Of a stretch of 8,655 bases of DNA, positions 1-5,590 are shown piece after piece. Origin of the DNA: Kangiellaceae bacterium (GTDB lineage Bacteria; Pseudomonadota; Gammaproteobacteria; Enterobacterales; Kangiellaceae); NCBI GenBank assembly GCA_030590405.1, contig JAUUYO010000150.1, forward strand, positions 1 through 8,655, given 5' to 3'. Each line of letters begins with the position of its first letter. Position 1 is the first letter of the stretch. The notes beneath the pieces are model-generated. The model was not told where the DNA came from, did not search any database, and worked only from the letters and a program-made list of their open reading frames with translations. The translations under genes were made by a program, and so were the position numbers.

Positions 1-81
1 AATGAAGCGGCAGAATTACTTCAAAAAGAACGAAGGAAATTATTTAATCAGATCTTTGAACCCGATAGAAATATGGCTTAA
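1..81 (+). CDS. 3' end of an unidentified gene carried by the repeat (left copy)
   Basis: An open frame runs from the window edge to a TAA at 79-81. It encodes the last 26 residues of a protein, charged and probably helical (contains LLQKERRKLF, ends PDRNMA). The stop lies 44 bp from the inner edge of the repeat, a spacing common between a transposase stop codon and the end of an insertion sequence. That spacing and the duplication make a transposase or its accessory protein the leading guess, but I do not recognise the family from this tail. The start and almost all of the protein are outside the window. The same tail reappears inverted at 8574-8654. Confidence 0.4.
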   Translation, partial: NEAAELLQKERRKLFNQIFEPDRNMA

Positions 82-125
82 ATGACTCCACTTCTTTCAG
101 ACTCATTTGTTAATTGGAATATACT
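1..125 (+). repeat. Left copy of a 125-bp perfect terminal inverted repeat
   Basis: Positions 1-125 are the exact reverse complement of 8530-8654; I compared them base by base and found no mismatch. Identity stops abruptly after the shared ending GGAATATACT: the left copy continues TTTGTACGG and the right copy, read outside-in, continues GACCACAGG. The abrupt stop marks the inner edge of a repeated element whose body lies outside the window. The repeat runs to both window ends, so its full length is unknown. A length close to the 127-base word used by many short-read assemblers suggests the window may be a whole contig ending in a collapsed repeat; that part is inference. Confidence 0.95.
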
Positions 126-128
126 TTT

Positions 129-147
129 GTACGGTGTTAATCCGTAC
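129..147. repeat. Small perfect hairpin just inside the left repeat edge
   Basis: GTACGG (129-134) and CCGTAC (142-147) are perfect 6-bp arms around a 7-base loop, TGTTAAT. The hairpin begins three bases after the inner edge of the 125-bp repeat and has no T-run after it, so it is not a standard terminator. It is unique to the left side and absent beside the right repeat. The rest of 148-300 holds no gene I can defend. There is an isolated Shine-Dalgarno-like AAAGGAGG at 205-212, followed only by a TTG-started frame of about 15 codons (223 to a TAA near 271), which looks like a remnant. Confidence 0.45.
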
Positions 148-316
148 GCCGTTATGAGTCTTTCGTCTGTATTTAAAATTAACTGGCACTAAACTTCTAT
201 TTCGAAAGGAGGAAAATATTAGTTGGTAGTCACTGTATGGACATGCCGGAATAGCCTGCGGCGCAAAGAGTAAGATTAACTCATTGATGTTTAAGAATAA
301 TTATTGTATTTTTACG

Positions 317-350
317 AATATAAATATCAATATAAATATCAATATAAATA
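317..350. repeat. 12-bp AT-rich tandem repeat, about 2.8 copies
   Basis: AATATAAATATC is repeated exactly at 317-328 and 329-340, and its first ten bases again at 341-350. In the plus-strand frame starting at 304 it would read as YKYQ repeats, but that frame opens with TTG, has no ribosome-binding site, and runs into the broken KAP fragment. I read it as non-coding microsatellite sequence at the edge of a decayed gene, not as a real tyrosine-rich protein. Confidence 0.85.
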
Positions 351-356
351 CTGCTC

Positions 357-593
357 AAAGGTCATATCGTCCATCTTGGGCGTTACTAAACTGTTAGCCA
401 CAAGAGAATTTATGGAGATGGCATTGATTCAAATGGCTACCTTCGGCGTTTTATCGATTTTGAATATCAGCTTAAACTCCCAGAATTAAAAACATATATT
501 AATTCGTTGTTTGTAGCATTAGGGCTAGATAAGTTTTTCGAGCCAAGGACTAAATATCAAGAACTAAAACCTGAAAGACTTAGCGTTAACTAG
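357..593 (+). pseudogene. Remnant of a KAP-family P-loop NTPase
   Basis: The frame from 390 to the TAG at 591-593 encodes IYGDGIDSNGYLRRFIDFEY, then QLKLPELKTYINSLF and LGLDKFFEPR. This matches my recollection of the conserved block of KAP NTPases that follows the Walker B strand, where IYG-DG-GYLRRFIDLE-LP is typical. Just upstream, in a different frame, positions about 357-395 read SSILGVTKLL, resembling the preceding FVL-VDK-QL strand of the same family. Joining them needs a frame change near 385-402 and leaves the linker about four residues short. The Walker A and B motifs are missing, and the protein stops soon after FFEPR, whereas whole family members usually run for several hundred residues. 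It is therefore truncated at both ends and frameshifted. KAP proteins are membrane-associated STAND-like NTPases, some linked to phage defence, but nothing here can be functional. Stop at 591-593 overlaps the Shine-Dalgarno of the next ORF. Confidence 0.65.
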
Positions 594-600
594 GAGAAGA

Positions 601-837
601 ATGAACATTCTCGCAAACTTAAGATTTCTGAAAATAGAGGATCCTGATTGGAAGGTTAAGTATGCTTCAGGATTAAGAACGAATATCAACTATGGAACTG
701 ATAACTTTAGTTGCGCGGTAGCATTTGATCGCGAAATTGAGCAAGGCGAGTCTGTAGATTGCGAAATAAGTTTCCTTACTCATGAGCCACATGTTGGAAA
801 ACTCGAAGAAGGAAAAATTCAACATGTATCCGCCTAA
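601..837 (+). CDS. Small protein resembling elongation factor Tu domain 3 (possibly truncated)
   Basis: This is a 78-residue ORF starting at ATG 601 with AGGAG at 592-596, four bases upstream, giving good support for the start. Residues 4-9 (LANLRF), a GLRTNINYG stretch near 24-32, EIEQGESVDCEISFL near 46-60 and HVGKLEEGK near 64-72 follow the order of the beta-barrel domain 3 of EF-Tu: a FL-EEGGR-P--GYRP start, then PGE-V---I-F-, then -VGK---G. Stand-alone proteins of about 90-110 residues with this domain are often annotated only as hypothetical or EF-Tu-like. There is no GTPase domain, so it is not a translation factor by itself. The usual last strands (REG-RVVA-G-V) are missing, so it may be cut short by about 20 residues. 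It starts eight bases after the KAP remnant's stop, suggesting former co-transcription. The family call comes from pattern memory and is moderate. Confidence 0.5.
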   Translation: MNILANLRFLKIEDPDWKVKYASGLRTNINYGTDNFSCAVAFDREIEQGESVDCEISFLTHEPHVGKLEEGKIQHVSA

Positions 838-846
838 TTCACATAA

Positions 847-907
847 GTAAGCATTGTTGCAGATTTCTAACATGCGCTTCGTTTATGTTAGAATCTGCAA
901 AACTTAC
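847..907. repeat. Strong imperfect hairpin between the small ORF and putA
   Basis: TTGCAGATTTCTAACAT (857-873) pairs with ATGTTAGAATCTGCAA (885-900) with a single bulged base, around an 11-base loop, GCGCTTCGTTT. GTAAG (847-851) and CTTAC (903-907) can extend it as an outer stem. It lies between convergent genes, the ORF ending at 837 and putA ending at 933, so it may limit transcription in both directions. Neither side is followed by a T-run, so it is not a canonical intrinsic terminator. The TCTAACATGCGCTTC and GTTAGA boxes look like the R boxes of an integron attC site, discussed as a finding. Confidence 0.6.
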
Positions 908-932
908 CAATAAGGTCAGATGCAATCTAGGA

Positions 933-3900
933 CTAAATAAATATAAACGGCTCCTCGATATCCTCCACAGCCATCGTCATCAATGATGTATTACCACCGG
1001 CAGCAGTGGTATCAATGCTGACGGTTTTTTCAGTGACCATCCGGTAAAATAATCTTTCGATGTCGTACTCACATATCAAGGGTAAAATGGCACCATCTCT
1101 TGTTGCTAATTGCTGCGCCATATAACTTTGCCAGTCACTGCCAGGATCCAAAATTGCCCCGGCTAGTCGAGGATGTTGTAACAACAAGTGAAGCTCACCA
1201 ATGGGGGCAACATGAAATAAGGCATCACTCATTCCAATGTCTGTTAGCGCATCTTCGATCATTTTGGTGACCACCGAGAAAGCCGGGTCTTCAACAATCA
1301 CAATCAGGGTGTTTCCGGCAGAAATTGCGGTAAGTGCCGAGGCTAGCCAATTTTCTAAAGTCGATTGTTTATCAAACAGACTGAGTAATAATCCTCTCGG
1401 CTCGTAAAATAACTCATTGGATTCACCCGTGGGGCCGGGTAGTTGTCTTGGCAGATCGAGTTTGTTTTCTATGTGCCATAATAATTGGCGGATACCTGAA
1501 ATTGCCTCATCTTGTAAACCAAATTCATCGAGTAAAACATCGTTATCAGCAATTTTGGCTAATAGCTGACGAGCAACCGATATTCGATTAGCCGGAGGCT
1601 CATAACGCCATTCATACGCCGCGCTGAGAACACTTTTTTTGTGTAAAAAAGCTAAACTTGAGTGGGCAGTTTCGATAGCCGTTGCCTGGGATTCTTTGTA
1701 GGCCATTTGTGACGGTGATAAATCAGCCAGGATCTCTTTTTCTTTCTCTTTGTCTTTCACCAGTCGAGATAAATAATTAGGACCGCCAGCTTTAGGACCC
1801 GTGCCGGATAATCCTCGCCCGCCAAAAGGCTGTACTCCCACGACCGCTCCGATAATATTTCGATTAACGTAAACATTGCCTGCAGGAGAGCGGGCCGCAA
1901 CGTATTCAGTTTTTTCTTTGATGCGAGAATGGATCCCCATGGTCAAGCCAAACTGGGTATCGCTGATCGCTTTTAACACGGTATCTAACTGATCATTTTT
2001 ATAACGGATAATATGCACGCAGGGACCAAAAACTTCCGATTTTAAAATGGATAAGTCGGTTATTTCGTACAATCTTGGAGCGAAATAAGTACCGTCGCTG
2101 GAAGCGGTTTCTGACAATTCACATTGGTGTAGCAAGGAAGCCGAACCGGTCATTGCCTGGACATGTTCTTCCAGTCGGTTGAGCGCTTTTTGATCAATCA
2201 CTGGTCCCACATCGGTGCTTAATAATGCTGGATCGCCGACGGTTAATTCCTGCATCGCACCGATAATCATTTCAATGACCGACTCAGCAATTTCTTCTTG
2301 TAAAAATAATACTCTAAGTGCCGAGCATCTTTGTCCAGCGCTCTGAAAACCTGAAGAAATGACATCATCAACCACTTGCTCAGGTAAAGCCGTGGAATCA
2401 ACAATCATACAGTTTTGTCCGCCGGTCTCGGCGATTAGCGGGATTTGGTCGCCGCCTCGCATTGCCAAAGTTTTCGCCAACCAATTGCCAACCTGAGTGG
2501 AGCCGGTGAACATCACCGCTTTGACTCGATCATCGGGAACCAGAACCTCTCCAACCTCGGGGCCATAGGCTTTAACTAAAGAAACGACGCCGTAGGGCAG
2601 GCCAGATTGGCGCATCAGTTCTAAGGCTCTTTTAGCGATTAAAAGGGTTTGTTCAGCAGGTTTGGCGATCACCGTATTACCACACACCAGCGCTGCAACA
2701 ACCTGGCCTAAGAATATCGCCAGTGGAAAATTCCACGGACTGATACACAACACAACGCCTCTCGGCACGATCGCGTTATTAGTCATCAGTTGGATTGCAT
2801 TGGCAGCATAATAGCGGCAAAAATCCACCGCCTCCCGAACTTCAGCAACACTGTCGGCTGGTGTTTTGCCTGCCTCTTTTATGCATATTGCAATTAATTC
2901 ATCTTGATACAATTCCAGGTTAGAAGCCAACTTTATTAAAAATTCAGCTCTTTGATTAACCCCCATACTTGACCAGGTCGAAAAGGCTGTTTGCGCACCT
3001 TCGAGTTTTTCTAACATCGATTCTGGAGTGTCTTTTTCGACCGATGCGAGCAGGTTTTTGTGATTAGCGGGATTAACAATTCTTATCCTCTGCTCACTTT
3101 CAAGATCTTCTACTGGATGAAGTTGATTGGCTCTTTGCCAATTTTCCAAATTAAGTTGCATGTTTCTCAAATGGTTAACATCGGTCAGATCCACGCCTTT
3201 TGAATTTTCTCGTGATTCTCCAAACAGTTCACTGGATTTGGCTATTTGCGGATTTCGTCTGTTTCTGGTTCGCATTATTTCTTCAAGGGGATCGGTCAAT
3301 AAGGTTTCTACTGGCACTTTATCGTCGACGATATTATTGACGAATGAAGAATTAGCGCCGTTCTCCAGTAAACGTCTTACCAGATAAGCGAGTAAATCAA
3401 CATGACTGCCGACCGGCGCATAAATTCGGCAGGGCACTTTTTCACCTTGTAAGATCTGATCGAATAAGGATTCTCCCATGCCGTGCAAGCGTTGAAATTC
3501 GAATCCGCAATGTTTCTCGCCCATATTGATGTAATGGTCTGTTTCGCGGTCAATTTCTAAAATAGTCGCAACCGTATAGGCATTGTGAGAGGCAAATTGA
3601 GGGTAGGTAAACTCTCGTAAATTTAATAATTTTTTGGCACAAGCCTGGTAGCTAACATCCGAAGAATATTTACGGGTAAAAACCGGAAAATCTTCATAAC
3701 CTTCTGCCTGAGTTTCCTTAATTTCACTATCCCAGTAGGCACCTTTCACCAAACGAACCATCATGCTTTTGCCGGTTTTTTTGCTCAATTCAGTAATCCA
3801 GTCTATTACAAAAATAGCTCGCTTTTGATACGCCTGAACCACCATACCGAAACCTTGCCAATCGGCGAGGTCTGGATCAGAAAATATGGTTTTTATTACC

Positions 3901-4808
3901 TCCAGAGAAATATCTAATCGGTTTGCTTCTTCCGCATCGATCATTAAACTGATATCGTATTTTTTGGCAGCCAACGCCAAGGTTTTTAATCGCGGGAGCA
4001 GTTCAGTTTGTACCCGTTCAAAATGAGAAAATTCATAGCGAGGATGAATGGAAGAAAGCTTAATAGAAACACCGGGACTTTTTCTGGGGCCTTGTCCTTT
4101 TGCCATCGCGCCAATTTCTTCAATGGCTTTGAGGTAAGTTTCAAAATAGCGTTCAGCATCAGCCATGGTGCGCGCACCTTCACCAAGCATATCGTAGGAA
4201 TAGGTGTAGCCTTTTTCCTCGCTTGCTCTGGCGCGCTTAAGCGCCTTTTTGATATTGACGCCCATCACAAACTGGGCACCTAACAGTTCCATTGATCGCT
4301 TTACAGCTTGGCGGATGGTCGGTTCCCCAAGTCTCCCAACAACTCGCTTAAGTGCGCCAAATTGATTGATTTTTTTCTTATCTCGATAGTTCACTATTTT
4401 ACCGGTAAGCAGTAAACCCCAGGAGGAAGCATTGACAAACATCGAACCGCTATTGCCGACGTGGGATAACCAGTCGCCATCTTTTAGCTTATCCCGGATC
4501 AGATCGTCGGCGGTTTTTTTATCCGGAACCCGCAGCAGCGCTTCGGCCAGACACATCAACACGATGCCTTCTTCGGTGGAGATCGCGAATTCTTGTAACA
4601 GCGCGTCAACACCACCTTTGCCTTGTTGCTGTTTGCGAATTTCAATGATCAGCTGGCGGGCACGCTCCCAGGTGCGGGTTCTTGCGCGAACCCCTGTTTC
4701 GGCGAGCGGTAGCAGGTAATTAACCACATTGATTTCATCGGCACGATAAAAATCTCGGATTTTTTGACGGGTAGCACTGCAAGGTGTTTGAGGGTAATTG
4801 AATAGCAT
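933..4808 (-). CDS. putA: Bifunctional proline dehydrogenase / L-glutamate gamma-semialdehyde dehydrogenase PutA
   Basis: PutA oxidises proline to pyrroline-5-carboxylate with FAD, passing electrons to quinone, then oxidises the hydrolysed semialdehyde to glutamate with NAD. With the ATG at 4808 the protein has 1291 residues. Residues about 80-500 are the proline dehydrogenase barrel: SIKLSSIHPRY near 248-258, IDAEEANRLDISLE near 290-303, RLVKGAYWDSEIK near 352-364, FASHNAY near 405-411, YAPVGSH near 463-469 and the substrate-binding VRRLLENGAN near 477-486. Residues about 560-1025 are the aldehyde dehydrogenase: SPWNFP near 690-695, FTGST near 767-771, general-base Glu in AETGGQN near 794, catalytic Cys in GQRCSALR near 828, EVFGP near 925-929. 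The C-terminal domain ends with the conserved TTAAGGNTSLM motif plus a short acidic tail. An N-terminal ribbon-helix-helix is absent, so this is a type B PutA, not self-regulating as in E. coli. A TTG start at 4835 is possible, but the ATG has GGAG eight bases upstream and begins at the usual place. Divergent from the Lrp-like gene. Confidence 0.97.
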   Translation of the reverse strand: MLFNYPQTPCSATRQKIRDFYRADEINVVNYLLPLAETGVRARTRTWERARQLIIEIRKQQQGKGGVDALLQEFAISTEEGIVLMCLAEALLRVPDKKTADDLIRDKLKDGDWLSHVGNSGSMFVNASSWGLLLTGKIVNYRDKKKINQFGALKRVVGRLGEPTIRQAVKRSMELLGAQFVMGVNIKKALKRARASEEKGYTYSYDMLGEGARTMADAERYFETYLKAIEEIGAMAKGQGPRKSPGVSIKLSSIHPRYEFSHFERVQTELLPRLKTLALAAKKYDISLMIDAEEANRLDISLEVIKTIFSDPDLADWQGFGMVVQAYQKRAIFVIDWITELSKKTGKSMMVRLVKGAYWDSEIKETQAEGYEDFPVFTRKYSSDVSYQACAKKLLNLREFTYPQFASHNAYTVATILEIDRETDHYINMGEKHCGFEFQRLHGMGESLFDQILQGEKVPCRIYAPVGSHVDLLAYLVRRLLENGANSSFVNNIVDDKVPVETLLTDPLEEIMRTRNRRNPQIAKSSELFGESRENSKGVDLTDVNHLRNMQLNLENWQRANQLHPVEDLESEQRIRIVNPANHKNLLASVEKDTPESMLEKLEGAQTAFSTWSSMGVNQRAEFLIKLASNLELYQDELIAICIKEAGKTPADSVAEVREAVDFCRYYAANAIQLMTNNAIVPRGVVLCISPWNFPLAIFLGQVVAALVCGNTVIAKPAEQTLLIAKRALELMRQSGLPYGVVSLVKAYGPEVGEVLVPDDRVKAVMFTGSTQVGNWLAKTLAMRGGDQIPLIAETGGQNCMIVDSTALPEQVVDDVISSGFQSAGQRCSALRVLFLQEEIAESVIEMIIGAMQELTVGDPALLSTDVGPVIDQKALNRLEEHVQAMTGSASLLHQCELSETASSDGTYFAPRLYEITDLSILKSEVFGPCVHIIRYKNDQLDTVLKAISDTQFGLTMGIHSRIKEKTEYVAARSPAGNVYVNRNIIGAVVGVQPFGGRGLSGTGPKAGGPNYLSRLVKDKEKEKEILADLSPSQMAYKESQATAIETAHSSLAFLHKKSVLSAAYEWRYEPPANRISVARQLLAKIADNDVLLDEFGLQDEAISGIRQLLWHIENKLDLPRQLPGPTGESNELFYEPRGLLLSLFDKQSTLENWLASALTAISAGNTLIVIVEDPAFSVVTKMIEDALTDIGMSDALFHVAPIGELHLLLQHPRLAGAILDPGSDWQSYMAQQLATRDGAILPLICEYDIERLFYRMVTEKTVSIDTTAAGGNTSLMTMAVEDIEEPFIFI

Positions 4809-4858
4809 AACAGCTTCTCCGATAATATAGCGCAAATAGCGAACAACGATTAATCCGA

Positions 4859-4864
4859 ATTATA
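4859..4864 (-). promoter_or_regulatory. Likely putA -10 box
   Basis: A perfect TATAAT is read on the minus strand, about 50 bp upstream of the putA ATG. No good -35 hexamer lies 16-18 bp further upstream: the nearest candidate, TAGACA, is 22 bp away. This would fit a promoter that needs an activator, for example the divergent Lrp-family protein. The box call is direct; activator dependence is inference. Confidence 0.5.
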
Positions 4865-4866
4865 GG

Positions 4867-4923
4867 GCAAAATATTCCGTATTAATTGTCTAATAATAAC
4901 ATTTTGCGGTATTATATCTCGCA
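4867..4923. promoter_or_regulatory. Putative operator region between putA and the Lrp-like gene
   Basis: GCAAAAT (4867-4873) and ATTTTGC (4901-4907) form a 7-bp inverted repeat with 27 bases of AT-rich sequence between them, a symmetrical 41-bp block centred near 4887, between the two divergent promoters. A second, weaker dyad with TGCG (4905-4908) and CGCA (4920-4923) spans the -10 box of the regulator gene. Lrp/AsnC proteins bind degenerate AT-rich dyads as dimers and higher oligomers, often in phased pairs, so this arrangement suits control of putA and autoregulation. No experimental site is known to me for this organism. Confidence 0.4.
4886..4915 (+). promoter_or_regulatory. Probable promoter of the Lrp-like gene
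   Basis: TTGTCT at 4886-4891 and TATTAT at 4910-4915 are separated by 18 bp and read toward the ATG at 4950. This is a reasonable sigma-70 pair. It lies inside the inverted-repeat block, and a dyad covers the -10 box, suggesting autorepression. Confidence 0.5.
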
Positions 4924-4949
4924 CACTAAGGTTTCAACGGTATTTAATA

Positions 4950-5414
4950 ATGTCGCTCATTCTCGATAAAACGGACAAACACATTTTAAGAGAGCTGCAA
5001 AGTAATGCCAGAATATCTAACAAAGAACTATCTAAACGCATCCATTTAAGCCCAAGCCCCTGTTTGGACAGGGTTAAACGACTGGAAAAAGCGGGTTTTA
5101 TTAAAGGGTATGTCAGCCTGCTGAGTCCGGAGAAACTTGGGTACGATATGTTTGCCTATGTCACCGTGACCTTAGATAAAACCACGAATAACGCGTTTAA
5201 ACTTTTTCAGTCAGAAATCGTCTTTTTTAAAGAAGTGATTGAATGTGACATGGTGGCAGGGGGCTTTGATTATTTGTTAAAGCTTTGTTTACGCAATATG
5301 AAGCATTATCGGGCGATCCTCGGAGTGATTGCCGAGTTGCCTGGTGTTTCGCAAACCCACACCTATATTGTGATTGAAAATGTTAAAAAGAATATCGGGT
5401 TGAACATTGTGTGA
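4950..5414 (+). CDS. Lrp/AsnC-family transcriptional regulator, probable proline-responsive regulator of putA
   Basis: The 154-residue protein is the usual Lrp/AsnC length. Residues 5-15 (LDKTDKHILRE) are the standard opening. Residues 22-51 form the helix-turn-helix: ISNKELSKRIHLSPSPCLDR holds the two helices and VKRLEKAGFIKGY is the linker. Residues about 66-145 are the ligand-binding RAM (ACT-like) domain, with the GGFDYLLK turn near 104-111 and PGV near 131-133. The conserved SPSPCLDRVKRLE recognition region places it with the amino-acid catabolism regulators of the Lrp family, such as BkdR and the PutR of other proteobacteria. The start has only weak Shine-Dalgarno complementarity, but it is the only ATG giving the standard N-terminus. 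Divergence from a putA that has lost its own DNA-binding domain strongly suggests that proline is the signal; I left the symbol blank because the ligand is inferred from position. It has no terminator-like T-run after its stop. Confidence 0.92.
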   Translation: MSLILDKTDKHILRELQSNARISNKELSKRIHLSPSPCLDRVKRLEKAGFIKGYVSLLSPEKLGYDMFAYVTVTLDKTTNNAFKLFQSEIVFFKEVIECDMVAGGFDYLLKLCLRNMKHYRAILGVIAELPGVSQTHTYIVIENVKKNIGLNIV

Positions 5415-5443
5415 AGGGGGTTAGTTAAATTGCAAGTTTCAAG

Positions 5444-5464
5444 TCTTACAAATTATTTGTAGGA
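5444..5464. repeat. Palindrome downstream of the Lrp-like gene
   Basis: TACAAAT-T-ATTTGTA (5447-5461) is a perfect 7+1+7 dyad. One G-T wobble and two more pairs extend it to 5444-5464. It begins 30 bases after the regulator's stop codon and overlaps the first REP-like element. No T-run follows, but the stacked hairpins may still slow transcription or protect the 3' end. Confidence 0.6.
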
Positions 5465-5564
5465 TCGGCGTCCCGCCGGGAAAAACTTAAAATTTGCGAT
5501 GGGGTTAGAATTTAAAAAATTATTAAGCCCAGCCATCGAATTCCCGGTAGGATGCCTGTCCTAC
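5459..5564. repeat. Inverted pair of REP-like palindromic elements (BIME-like)
   Basis: The element at 5459-5482 (plus) begins GTAGGATCGGCG, and the one at 5541-5564 (minus) begins GTAGGACAGGCA; both end in CCGGGAA. They agree at 18 of 24 positions. Each is itself a hairpin: CGGCG-TCC-CGCCG in the first, and GTAGGA-CAGGCA-TCCTAC in the second. CGATGG follows each copy a short distance inside, so the whole block can fold into one large arm. It lies between convergent genes (stops at 5414 and 5591), the classic place for REP/BIME elements, which can block readthrough, stabilise mRNA 3' ends or bind gyrase. Whether this is a dispersed family here cannot be seen from one locus. Confidence 0.65.
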
Positions 5565-5590
5565 TTAAAGGTTATCTCCTATCCAAAACG

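Noticed and set aside
82..192. A 36-residue ORF starting at the ATG that overlaps the end of the left repeat's gene
   Set aside because: It crosses the repeat edge, so its second half is unrelated at the other copy. It has no recognisable motif and no good ribosome-binding site.
317..350. CRISPR-like repeats
   Set aside because: The unit is 12 bp, contiguous without spacers, and low complexity: a microsatellite.
304..489. A 61-residue plus-strand ORF with YKYQ repeats
   Set aside because: It starts with TTG, lacks a ribosome-binding site, and consists of an AT-rich tandem repeat joined to a frame that crosses the KAP remnant out of phase with its best-conserved part.
673..873. Minus-strand ORF opposite the EF-Tu-like gene
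   Set aside because: No family resemblance. It is antisense to an ORF with a clear ribosome-binding site and protein pattern, so it is a shadow.
3986..4719. Several ORFs of 66-95 codons on both strands within putA
   Set aside because: They lie wholly inside a 1291-codon gene with strong homology and have no independent start signals or motifs.
4809..4835. TTG start at 4835 adding nine residues to PutA
   Set aside because: The ATG at 4808 has a well-placed GGAG. The extra residues would place that Shine-Dalgarno inside the coding sequence and do not match the family N-terminus.
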